Under the pieces are notes generated by a model. It was not told the DNA's origin. It worked only from the letters and a program-made list of their open reading frames with translations, and made no database searches. The position numbers and the translations under genes were made by a program. From Pseudomonas sp. CC120222-01a (lineage in GTDB: Bacteria; Pseudomonadota; Gammaproteobacteria; Pseudomonadales; Pseudomonadaceae): DNA of 64,000 bases. Below are positions 40,140 through 48,130 of this stretch, piece by piece (position 1 is the first letter of the stretch; every line of letters begins with the position of its first letter). The DNA is taken from the NCBI RefSeq assembly GCF_003097235.1, contig NZ_QEQQ01000012.1, positions 1 through 64,000 of the forward strand. The letters are read 5' to 3'.

Positions 40140-40757
40140 TCAGCGCATCGCCGCCAGCTTGATGCCGAACCCGACCAGGCAAGCCCCGGCCACCCGCTCG
40201 AACATATTGGCAATCCGTGGATTGGCGCGCATGCGCTCCGCCAGCAAGTGCGTCAGCACCACGGCAATCAACCCATAGAGGAAGGTCACCACCGCCACGG
40301 TGGCAGCGAGGAAACCGAAGGTCACCAGCCCCTGGTGCTTCACCGGGTCGACGAACAGCGGGAAGAAAGCCATGTAGAACATGATCGCCTTGGGGTTGAG
40401 CAAGGTGATCATCATGGTCTGGCGCAGGTAGTGGCCGCTGTCCATGCGGCTGGCGCGGGGAGCGCCGCCGGGTTTGCTCAGCAGCATGCGCAGGCCCAGG
40501 TAGGCCAGGTAGGCGGCACCGGCCCACTGCACCACGTGGAAGGCGGCGGGGTAGGCGGCCAGCAGGGTGGCGACGCCGGCCACGGCCAGCCACAACAGCA
40601 CCTGGTCACCGAGGATCACCCCGCAGGTCGCTGCCATGCCGGCCTTGATACCGCCCTTGCCGGTGGCGGTGATCAGGGCGAAGTTGCCTGGGCCGGGGAT
40701 GGCCAGGACGATGATGAAGGCGATGACGAACGCGCCGTAGTCGGTGACACCGAGCAT
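40140..40757 (-). CDS. LysE/RhtB-family amino acid exporter
   Basis: A 205-residue inner-membrane protein with about six hydrophobic segments. It has the family N-terminus with IPGPGNFALITATGKGG and the central TLLNPKAIMFYMAFFP motif. LysE/RhtB proteins export amino acids such as homoserine, threonine or lysine; the substrate here cannot be read. The ATG at 40757 is preceded by AGGAG. No regulator is adjacent. Confidence 0.88.
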   Translation of the reverse strand: MLGVTDYGAFVIAFIIVLAIPGPGNFALITATGKGGIKAGMAATCGVILGDQVLLWLAVAGVATLLAAYPAAFHVVQWAGAAYLAYLGLRMLLSKPGGAPRASRMDSGHYLRQTMMITLLNPKAIMFYMAFFPLFVDPVKHQGLVTFGFLAATVAVVTFLYGLIAVVLTHLLAERMRANPRIANMFERVAGACLVGFGIKLAAMR

Positions 40758-41074
40758 GGGGAACTCCTGTTGGGCAGTGCGAAGGCAGGCACGTAGCCTA
40801 TCGCGCTTTGCATGGCTCGTAAAAACATAGGGGCCGCATGGCGGCCCCAATCACAGGTTATTCCTTGATCTCGCGATCAAGGCGCAAAGACCAACCCCAC
40901 CGTGCTGTGGAGTTCACGTTTTCAGCACGTGGGTGGCCCGTCGATGTGAGGCACTTCACGGGCACGGCGCATTGGGTCGATGGCTTATTGCGACTTGGAT
41001 CCAATGCCTGGGTTCTGTATCATCCCGCCGCCATCAGAAAGATGGCCGAAGATGAAGCATTTAAAGGACTTAGT
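40758..41074. other. Intergenic region with two tandem perfect hairpins
   Basis: 317 bp. GGGGCCGC-ATG-GCGGCCCC lies at 40830-40848 and CCTTGATC-TCGC-GATCAAGG at 40863-40882. No gene is seen. The promoter of the downstream lipoprotein gene should lie in the right half; no clear -35/-10 pair stands out. Confidence 0.5.
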
Positions 41075-41266
41075 ATGAAAAAGCTGTTCAAGGCCACTGT
41101 CGCCGTTGCTGTAGTTTCCGGCGTTGCCCTGCTGTCGGGTTGCACTGGCCAAGTCTATAACGCGCAGAAAAACTGCTCGTACGACTACCTGTTCCACCCT
41201 TCGGTTTCCATCTCCAAGGTCATCGGTGGCTGCGGCCCGATCGACAAGCTGCCTCAGCAGCAGTAA
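41075..41266 (+). CDS. Small YhfL-like lipoprotein
   Basis: A 63-residue lipoprotein with lipobox LLSGC (acylated C23). The mature part contains KNCSYDYLFHPSVSISKVIGG, which closely resembles E. coli YhfL (DUF4223) as I remember it. Two further cysteines in the mature chain could form a disulfide. The start is supported by an AAAGGA site eight bases upstream. Function unknown. It ends at a terminator. Confidence 0.85.
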   Translation: MKKLFKATVAVAVVSGVALLSGCTGQVYNAQKNCSYDYLFHPSVSISKVIGGCGPIDKLPQQQ

Positions 41267-41310
41267 GCCTGGTGATCCCCAGATCTCGCCGCTAGCGGCC
41301 TGATCCGAAG

Positions 41311-41342
41311 CCCCCGGTCATGCAAATGGCCGGGGGTTTTTG
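41311..41342 (+). terminator. Intrinsic terminator between convergent genes
   Basis: CCCCCGG / CCGGGGG stem with a T run (41337-41342), directly abutting the stop codon of the minus-strand LysR gene. Confidence 0.85.
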
Positions 41343-42212
41343 TTAGCTGAAATGTTTGCCCTGGGTGTAGAAGGGGATCGATTGCAGCCCCTCGACCGCT
41401 TTCAGCGTTTCCGGCGAACGCTCACGCAAGGTGGAGAACGCCAGGTAAGTACGCACACTGAGCGCCGGCGCAGCGGCCACCACATGCAGGCGCCCCTCGG
41501 CGAGCAGGTCCTTGACCATGAACTGCGAGAAATACGCCGAGCCGCCGTGCCTGAGGATGTAGTCGAGGGCGATGGTTTCCTGGGTAATCGACAGGCGATG
41601 ACGCCGGGCTCCAGGGAAGGCCGCATTGTGCTGGTCGGTGAACGAGCGGCCCCAGCTGATATACACGTACCCCTCGCCATGGCCCTCGAACACGGTGTCG
41701 GCCTGGGTTGACACCAGCTGCAGCGGTTCTTCGAGGAAGGGTTCGAGGACCACGTCTGGCCAGTGGTGCGGTTCGTAAAGGATCGCCAGGTCCAGCAAAC
41801 CCTGGCGCAGCTCGTTCATCAGCAGGAGCGAGTAGTCCGAATGCACTTGGGTGGCCACCCGTGGCTGGTGACGCTCCATCCACGCCACCCAGTCGGCAGT
41901 GATGTTACCCCAGTGGTTCATCGGCAACCCCAGGCTGACCGTGCTGCGCATGTCGGTGGGCAACGCCACGTCTTGCTGGGCGCGCTCCCAGGCACTGATC
42001 ACCGACACGGCGTGGCGGTAGAACAGATTGCCGCCGGAGGTCAACGTCACGCCATGCCGGCTGCGGCTGAACAGCGGGCGATTGAGGCGGTCTTCGAGGG
42101 CCTTGATCCGGGCGCTGACCGAAGACTGGGTGATGTGCAGGCGTTCGGCAGCCTTGTGGAAGCTGCCGCTGGCGGCCACTTCGATGAAGGCCCGCAGGTG
42201 CTCGATGTTCAT
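41343..42212 (-). CDS. LysR-family transcription regulator
   Basis: A 289-residue LysR regulator. The N-terminal winged helix-turn-helix reads MNIEHLRAFIEVAASGSFHKAAERLHITQSSVSARIKALE (first part 1-40); an effector-binding domain follows. It lies 60 bp downstream of the proline-racemase-family gene on the same strand, so it probably controls that gene and may sense a proline or hydroxyproline derivative. That link is inferred from position only. Confidence 0.9.
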   Translation of the reverse strand: MNIEHLRAFIEVAASGSFHKAAERLHITQSSVSARIKALEDRLNRPLFSRSRHGVTLTSGGNLFYRHAVSVISAWERAQQDVALPTDMRSTVSLGLPMNHWGNITADWVAWMERHQPRVATQVHSDYSLLLMNELRQGLLDLAILYEPHHWPDVVLEPFLEEPLQLVSTQADTVFEGHGEGYVYISWGRSFTDQHNAAFPGARRHRLSITQETIALDYILRHGGSAYFSQFMVKDLLAEGRLHVVAAAPALSVRTYLAFSTLRERSPETLKAVEGLQSIPFYTQGKHFS

Positions 42213-42272
42213 GAGAGGCGACCGTCGTCAAAAGGCGAGCCGGCTGGCCCGACTCGCCGATAGTAGCGGCAC

Positions 42273-43325
42273 TCAGGCCCAGATGTCGCCGATGGTAAAA
42301 CCTTCCGGGAACGGGTCGTCGTGGTCGAGGACGAAGGTGTTCAGGCCGTAGATCCAGCTCTTGCCAGTGATGGTCGGCACCACGGCTGGCTTGTCGCCAA
42401 TGCGGGTTTCGTCGATCAGGCGGCCGGTGTAGACATTGCCCAGCAGCCCTTGGTGGCGGAAATCGCGGTGCAACGGCAGTTCGCCCTTGGCGTGTAGCGT
42501 GGCCATCTTCGCCGAGGTGCCGGTGCCGCACGGGCAACGGTCCAGCGCGCCGGTCCAGGTGGCCGGGTCGTCCCAGGAGAATGCGCCGCTGGCCATGGTC
42601 ACGGCATTCTTCCAGTCGGCGTTGGGGTCTTCGCTGGGGCCGGACAGCTGGGAAATGGTGATGCCGATGCCAGGGTAGTCGGGGTGGGCGACTGGTAACT
42701 GCTCGATGGCAGCCTGGCGGATCATCGACGATACCCGGGCGATTTCGCCGCCATGCTCGGGAATCAGCTCAAGGCCCTTGAACTGGCGCACATCGGCGAT
42801 CACGTAGAACATGCCGCCCCAGCCCACGTCCACGCGGACCTTGCCCAGGTGCGGCACATCGATGACGGCGTCGATGTGCGCCGCGAATGCTGGCACGTTC
42901 TGGAAGGTGACCGCCTTCACCTTGCCGCCCTCGCATTGCGCCTTGATGCGGATCAGCCCGGCCGGTGCCTCCAGCACCAGCTCAGTCAGTGGCTCGCGCA
43001 TCGGCAGCATGCCCATTTCCAGCAGCACGGTGACCACCGAAATGGTATTGCCGCCGGACATCACCGGGTACTCGATCTGCTCCATGATGATGTAGCCGGC
43101 GTCAGCCTCGGGGTGGCTGGGCGGGACGATGATGTTGCAGCAGTGCGCCGGGTAGCCGCGCGGTTCGCGCAGCATCAGCTTGCGCAGTTGGTCGTCGTTG
43201 GCTTCAAGCCATTTCATCTTGGCGTGCACGCTGTCGCCGGGGATGTGCGGGATGCCGCCGGTGATCACGCGCATGGGCGTGCCGGCGTGGGTGTCGACGG
43301 CGTGGATGGTGCGTTTGAATGACAT
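42273..43325 (-). CDS. Proline racemase superfamily enzyme with Ser/Cys active site
   Basis: A 350-residue member of the proline racemase/hydroxyproline epimerase superfamily. The first catalytic position, cysteine in MCGHG of classical enzymes, is S90 in VMSGGNTI. The second is intact: C266 in [12 protein letters not shown]. Published surveys separate Cys/Cys epimerases, Cys/Thr dehydratases and a Ser/Cys group, so this is not a standard 4-hydroxyproline epimerase. The start at 43325 gives the family N-terminus; the upstream frame runs into a REP. A LysR gene follows. A second, Cys/Cys member lies at 60562-61488. Confidence 0.85.
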   Translation of the reverse strand: MSFKRTIHAVDTHAGTPMRVITGGIPHIPGDSVHAKMKWLEANDDQLRKLMLREPRGYPAHCCNIIVPPSHPEADAGYIIMEQIEYPVMSGGNTISVVTVLLEMGMLPMREPLTELVLEAPAGLIRIKAQCEGGKVKAVTFQNVPAFAAHIDAVIDVPHLGKVRVDVGWGGMFYVIADVRQFKGLELIPEHGGEIARVSSMIRQAAIEQLPVAHPDYPGIGITISQLSGPSEDPNADWKNAVTMASGAFSWDDPATWTGALDRCPCGTGTSAKMATLHAKGELPLHRDFRHQGLLGNVYTGRLIDETRIGDKPAVVPTITGKSWIYGLNTFVLDHDDPFPEGFTIGDIWA

Positions 43326-43454
43326 GCGGGGCGGCCCTTTATTGTGGTGATTGAGCGGGGTCTGGGCCGCAGGATAAAAGGGGCTGGGTGGGGCTGTAAG
43401 GCGAATAATTCCGATCGGGTGATCGGTTTCTTCAATGGCAATTGTGGTTGCCTG

Positions 43455-43560
43455 TACCGGCCTCTTCGCGGGCATGCCCGCTCCCACAGGTACAGCACTG
43501 GCCTCAGGCCTGGTGTGATCCCTGTGGGAGCGGGCGAGCCCGCGAAGAGGCCGGTACAGG
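43455..43560. repeat. REP inverted pair, GCGGGCATGCCCGCTCCCACAG family
   Basis: Two inverted copies: CCGGCCTCTTCGCGGGCATGCCCGCTCCCACAGG (left) and its counterpart beginning CCTGTGGGAGCGGGC. It lies directly after the TonB receptor stop. Confidence 0.9.
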
Positions 43561-43566
43561 AGACCG

Positions 43567-46005
43567 CTACCAGCGCAGTGAAACAGTGCCTAGCAAGGTG
43601 CGCTCTTCACCCCAATAGCAACGCCCGGCGTTGTTGCAGCCTGCCACGTATTCCTTGTCGAACAGGTTGCGGGCGTTGACCTCGACCGACCAGTTGTCGT
43701 CGATCTCATACCCGACCTTGGCATCCACCAGCGTCACATCACCGGTATCGAGCTTGCCGTACAGGCTGGCCGGCGTATAGGCAAAGGTGCTGTCGAAATG
43801 CCGCACACCACCGCCAACCGAAAGCCCCTTCAGCAGCCCGTCACGATAGCGGTAGGTACTCCACACTGACGCCTGGTTGCGCGGCACGCCGGTCATCTGG
43901 TGGTCTTCATACAGCGACCCGGCCACGTCCTTGGTGATGCGTGAATCGGTGTAGGTGTAGGCGGCAGTGAGGTTCAGGTTCTCGCTCAGGTCGCTGTTGA
44001 GCTCCAGCTCCACGCCCTTGGCACGGCTGGCGCCGATCTGGCGGTAGTCGCCCACGGCCGCGTCGTACAGCACGTCGTCCTTCTTGCGCAGGTCGTACAC
44101 CGACGCGGTAAACGCGGTGTTCCAGCCCTTGGGTTCGTACTTGATGCCCACTTCGTACTGCTCGCTGGTGGTCGGGTCCAGCGGGCCGCTCTTGCTTTCG
44201 GTCTGTTGGGTCGGGGCGAAGGCCGTGGAGTAGCTGAAGTAGGGCGACAGGCCGTTGTCGAACTGGTACATCACGCCGGTCTGCCAGGTGAACTTGCTGT
44301 CCCAGCTGTCCATGTCGGCTTCGGCGTTTAGGGTACCGGCCTTGTTGCGGAACTGGCTGTTGACCCGGTCCAGGCGCCCGCCGAGCAGCAGCACCCAGTG
44401 GTCGACCTTGGTCTGCAACTGGCTGTACAGGCCGTACATGGTCTGTTCCAGGAGCGCGTTCTGCACATGGAACGGGGTGCTCGGCTTGCCGTTCCACACC
44501 GGGTTGAACACGTTGATGGTGCCGCCGTTGCCGGCGTCCCAATCCTGGTTGAACGAAGTGCGGTCCAGGCTCGCGCCCAGCAATAGCGTGTGTTCGAAAG
44601 CGCCGTCGATGAAGTGGCCTTCGAACTGGTTGTCCAGCGAGTAGGCGATGGACTTGTTGTAGCGGTCGTAGGCCTGGTTGCTCAGGGTGGTGCCGAAGCC
44701 GCCGTTGTTGAGGTTGCCGGGCCACATTTCCTGGCGGTCGATGCGGGACTGCAGGTAGCGCGAGTTCTGGCGCAATTGCCAGGTGTCGTTGAAGCGATGG
44801 CTGAACTCGTAGCCCAGGCTCCAGGTTTCGCGCTCGAAGTTGTCCCAGTCCGGGTTGCCGGACAGCTGGTCCTTGTCGATCTTGCCGTTGGGGTTGTGCA
44901 GCAAGGTGCCGGCGGCAGGGTAGCCCAACTCCATCAGCGTACGGTCGCGCTGGTAGGTGGCCAGCACGGTCAGGCTGTTGAACTCGTCGAAGTTCAGGGT
45001 CAGCGACGGTGCGAGGTACAGGCGGTCGTCGGGCTGATGGTCGATCTGCGTGTCGGACTTGCGGCCCATCATCACCAGGCGACCGAGGATGTTGCCTTCG
45101 TCGGTCAACGGGCCGGAGACATCGACCCCGAGCTGGCGGCGGTTGTACGAGCCGTAGCTCAGCTGCACTTCACCACGGGCGTCGGCGGTCGGCTTTTTGC
45201 TGACCAGGTTGACCACACCGCCCGGGGCGTTTTCGCCATACAGGATCGAGGTCGGGCCGCGGAACACTTCCACCCGTTCCAGGCCGTAAGGCTCGCTGCT
45301 GGTGTCATAGCGGTTGCCCTGCACCCGCAGGCCGTCGCGCAACAGGCCATAGCCGTAGTCGGTGGCGTTGAAGCCGCGGATGAAGAACAGGTCGCCGGCT
45401 TGCCCGTCACCGCCGGCGAAAGGTGGCGAGAAGATGCCCGGCACGTAGCCCAGCACTTCGGTGAGGGTCTGCGACTGCTGGTCGTCCATGCGCTGGCGGG
45501 TCACCACCGAAACCGAACGCGGCGTGTCGGCCAGGGCGGCACCGGTCTTGCTGGCGGTGTTGCTGGCAACGGCACGGTAGCCGTTGTCGCTCTGGCCGTT
45601 GCTGGTGAGCAGGGCGGCGTTCACCGTGGTGGCATCGAGTTGCAGCGCGCTGCCGTCGGCGGCCGGTTGCAGCACATAACCAGCATTGCCCTGGGGCACG
45701 GCCTGCAGACCGGAGCCCTGAAGCAGGCGGGCCAACCCTTGGGTGACGCTGTAGCGGCCTTGCAGGCCCTGGCTTGTCTTGCCGGCGGCCAAGGCGTTGC
45801 TGCCGGCCAGGTAGATGCCGGCCTGGCTACTGAACTGGTTGAGCGCACCCGCGAGCGAGCCGGGGGCGATGTCGAAGTTCATCTCGGCACTGGCTGCCTG
45901 TGCGGCATGCGCTGTTGTGGCAGGCAGCATCAATGGCGCGACTGTGCAGAGCGAAAGCGGCGCGGCTAGCGCCAGGCGGAACGCGGGGTGGAGGGGCTTC
46001 GGCAT
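43567..46005 (-). CDS. TonB-dependent siderophore receptor with signalling domain
   Basis: An 812-residue outer-membrane receptor. After the signal peptide (ending AHA) comes an N-terminal secretin/TonB short domain (about 45-110; IAPGSLAGALNQFSSQAGI) that contacts a FecR partner, then the plug (DTPRSVSVVTRQRMDDQ; VEVFRGPTSILYGENAPGGVVN) and the 22-strand barrel ending in W. The C-terminal CNNAGRCYWGEERTLLG suggests the hydroxamate/ferrichrome-type group, but the ligand is not proven. The start at 46005 has AGGGA upstream. fecR and fecI lie just upstream, so it is probably induced by surface signalling. Confidence 0.9.
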   Translation of the reverse strand: MPKPLHPAFRLALAAPLSLCTVAPLMLPATTAHAAQAASAEMNFDIAPGSLAGALNQFSSQAGIYLAGSNALAAGKTSQGLQGRYSVTQGLARLLQGSGLQAVPQGNAGYVLQPAADGSALQLDATTVNAALLTSNGQSDNGYRAVASNTASKTGAALADTPRSVSVVTRQRMDDQQSQTLTEVLGYVPGIFSPPFAGGDGQAGDLFFIRGFNATDYGYGLLRDGLRVQGNRYDTSSEPYGLERVEVFRGPTSILYGENAPGGVVNLVSKKPTADARGEVQLSYGSYNRRQLGVDVSGPLTDEGNILGRLVMMGRKSDTQIDHQPDDRLYLAPSLTLNFDEFNSLTVLATYQRDRTLMELGYPAAGTLLHNPNGKIDKDQLSGNPDWDNFERETWSLGYEFSHRFNDTWQLRQNSRYLQSRIDRQEMWPGNLNNGGFGTTLSNQAYDRYNKSIAYSLDNQFEGHFIDGAFEHTLLLGASLDRTSFNQDWDAGNGGTINVFNPVWNGKPSTPFHVQNALLEQTMYGLYSQLQTKVDHWVLLLGGRLDRVNSQFRNKAGTLNAEADMDSWDSKFTWQTGVMYQFDNGLSPYFSYSTAFAPTQQTESKSGPLDPTTSEQYEVGIKYEPKGWNTAFTASVYDLRKKDDVLYDAAVGDYRQIGASRAKGVELELNSDLSENLNLTAAYTYTDSRITKDVAGSLYEDHQMTGVPRNQASVWSTYRYRDGLLKGLSVGGGVRHFDSTFAYTPASLYGKLDTGDVTLVDAKVGYEIDDNWSVEVNARNLFDKEYVAGCNNAGRCYWGEERTLLGTVSLRW

Positions 46006-46145
46006 GCTGGTCCCTGAAATCGATACGTTGGGTTGTGAGGTGTCGTATGCGGGGTAAACCGAACGAAACGAGAAAAAGGGAACCAAGTTCGAAATTTTTT
46101 ATTTGTTCTCACAGGACTGAACACAACGCGTTGACCACGCCAAGC

Positions 46146-46263
46146 TTGTGGGAGCGGCCTTGCGTCGCGAAAGGGCCGCGAAGCGGCCCCGGCGATATCT
46201 GCGTTGAAGCCGAAATCCTGGGGCCGCTTTGCGGCCCTTTCGCGACGCAAGGCCGCTCCCACA
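46146..46263. repeat. REP inverted pair, TTTCGCGACGCAAGG family
   Basis: TGTGGGAGCGGCCTTGCGTCGCGAAAGGGCCGCGAAGCGGCCCC (in two parts: TGTGGGAGCGGCC and TTGCGTCGCGAAAGG plus stem) and its inverse, between fecR and the receptor gene, inside the iron operon. Confidence 0.88.
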
Positions 46264-46296
46264 AAGTCCAGGCATCCTGCACGACAGCGCGATCAG

Positions 46297-47262
46297 TCAG
46301 GCGGGCTCCACACTCACCCACCAGGGTGTGAGCCGCTGCACACGGACCGGTAAAGCCGCCTGCAACAAGGCCAGTGCGCGGTCGGTGTCGTCGAGCGGGA
46401 AGGCGCCCATCACCGATAGCTGCGCCACCGCCGGATGCCAACCCAGATGACCATGGCGATACCGCCCCAGCGTCTGCAGCAACTGCGCCAGCGGCATGTC
46501 TTCGGCGTTCAGGCGCCGGTGGATCCACGACTCGCCGGCACTCTGCGCCGGCCGTGTGTCACCCATGCCCTGGGCGCTGAACGCCACCTGTTGCCCAGCC
46601 TGGACAATACGGCGTTCGGCACTGCCTGCGGTGCACACCTCGACGGCGCCGGCGTAGACGTCCAGGCGGGTGAGTTCATCTTGCTGGCACACCGCGAAAC
46701 GGGTGCCCAGGGCCTGCATGCGGCCCTGGGCGGTATCGACGAAGAACGGGCGGCCGGCATCGTTGGCGGTTTCCACCAGGATTTCGCCAAAGCGCAGGTG
46801 CAGCACCCGGGCCTGCAGGGTGAAGTCCAGGTCCAATGCGCTCTGCGCGCCGACCCACAACTGGCTGCCGTCGGCCAGGCGGGTTTGCCGGGTTTCGCCG
46901 ATGCCCGTGGCCAGGTCGGCGCTCCAGCCTTGCAGCGGCGCCCCATGCCAGGCACGCCAGCCCAGCAGTGAGCTGGCGCCCAGCACCAGCAACGACTTGA
47001 GCCCGCTGCGGCGCGTCATGCGGCGTGCATCGTGCTCGCGCAGCACCCTGCCTGCCACATTGCCCTCAAGCTGCAGCGGAGCAAAGCGCTGACCAACCCG
47101 TTGCACGTAAAGCCAGGCGGCCTGGTGGTCGCCGTGCTGGTCGAGCCAGGCCTGCCATTGCAGCTGCAATTGCGGGGCGACGTCTTCATCCTGCAACTGC
47201 ACATACCAGTGCGCGGCTTGCTGCAGGCTGGCGTGGCTGAGTTTGTGTGTCGCTTGGGTCAT
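46297..47262 (-). CDS. FecR-family anti-sigma/transducer protein
   Basis: A 321-residue FecR-type protein. The cytoplasmic N-terminal anti-sigma part (about 1-90) includes the FecR_N sequence HWYVQLQDEDVAPQLQLQWQAWLDQ. One hydrophobic segment (about 83-100) follows, then the periplasmic FecR domain (ETRQTRLADGSQLWVGAQSALDLDF). It relays receptor occupancy from the TonB protein to the sigma factor encoded four bases upstream. Confidence 0.9.
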   Translation of the reverse strand: MTQATHKLSHASLQQAAHWYVQLQDEDVAPQLQLQWQAWLDQHGDHQAAWLYVQRVGQRFAPLQLEGNVAGRVLREHDARRMTRRSGLKSLLVLGASSLLGWRAWHGAPLQGWSADLATGIGETRQTRLADGSQLWVGAQSALDLDFTLQARVLHLRFGEILVETANDAGRPFFVDTAQGRMQALGTRFAVCQQDELTRLDVYAGAVEVCTAGSAERRIVQAGQQVAFSAQGMGDTRPAQSAGESWIHRRLNAEDMPLAQLLQTLGRYRHGHLGWHPAVAQLSVMGAFPLDDTDRALALLQAALPVRVQRLTPWWVSVEPA

Positions 47263-47266
47263 GGCC

Positions 47267-47797
47267 TCACTCCACCAGCAGGCCGTCGAGTTCGGCTTCG
47301 AGGATGGCGCAGTGCAGCAACGCCTGGGCCAGGTACTTCTTGACCATGCGTTCGCTGACGCCGATGTGCACGGCGATATCGCGGTAGGCCAGGCCGTCGA
47401 TCTGTGCCATCAGGAACGCCTGGCGCACCTTGCCCGGCAAGCGCTGCAGCATTGCGTCGACTTCATGCAGGGTTTCGACGATCAGTGCGTGCTGCTCGGC
47501 AGAGGGCTGCAGGGCAGGGGGCTGCAAGGCCAGGTGTTCAAGCCAGGCGTGTTCCAGCTTCTGCCGGCGCCAATGGTCGATGCACAAGCCGCGTGCGATG
47601 GTCGCCAGGTAGGAGCGTTCCGCCGACTGGCCGTCGAACTGGCGCGGCCGATGCAGAATGCGCACGAAGGTGTCCTGCACCAGGTCGGCGGCATCCGGCC
47701 GGTTGCCAAGGCGTCGATAGAGAAAGCCCAGCAGCCAGCGCGAATGGCTCTGGTACAAGGTATGGATCGAACTGTTCAGCTCAGGAATCGAAACCAC
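47267..47797 (-). CDS. ECF sigma factor, FecI type
   Basis: A 176-residue sigma-70 group 4 protein. Region 2 (YQSHSRWLLGFLYRRLGNRPDAADLVQDTFVRIL) and region 4 (LPGKVRQAFLMAQIDGLAYRDIAVHIGVSERMVKKYLAQAL) are clear. The frame is open to a TTG at 47848, but that extension contains a Fur-like box, so the GTG at 47797 is preferred; the true start is not certain. It should direct transcription of the receptor gene downstream of fecR. Confidence 0.85.
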   Translation of the reverse strand: MVSIPELNSSIHTLYQSHSRWLLGFLYRRLGNRPDAADLVQDTFVRILHRPRQFDGQSAERSYLATIARGLCIDHWRRQKLEHAWLEHLALQPPALQPSAEQHALIVETLHEVDAMLQRLPGKVRQAFLMAQIDGLAYRDIAVHIGVSERMVKKYLAQALLHCAILEAELDGLLVE

Positions 47798-48130
47798 GGC
47801 GGCATCCGGCGCTAGCGCGTATTGGGTGCGAATGAGAAGTGCTCGCAATACTAGGGGCGCTTGAACGATACTGCAATGGCTTCTCTCGGCGCTTGGCCAG
47901 CATGAGACAACCTGTCGTCTTGCCTATTGCCGCGCAATTTGTTTGTGCTGGCATTTCGGTTACAATCGGCGAAACGATTCAGCCTTGTCGGTCAATTCGA
48001 CAAAATCCTGAGTCGTTTTCTGGTTCTCTGGCTGCTGAACAATCATCTACAACAAGCCTGCGCTGAAGAACAAGGAACCCTCTGGGCCAGCCACAGGCCC
48101 TACCTCCGTTCTACTGACTGGAATTGATCA
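47798..48130. other. Divergent promoter region fecI / mqo
   Basis: 333 bp containing the Fur-like box near fecI and, to the right, an A+T-richer stretch (47930-48060) expected to hold the mqo promoter. No further gene seen. Confidence 0.5.
47831..47849. promoter_or_regulatory. Fur-like box upstream of fecI
   Basis: AATGAGAAGTGCTCGCAAT (19 bp; ATTGCGAGCACTTCTCATT on the gene strand) resembles Pseudomonas iron-starvation sigma promoters of the form ATTGCGAATNATTCTCATT. It lies 34 bp before the preferred fecI start and predicts repression by Fe-Fur. Confidence 0.5.
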
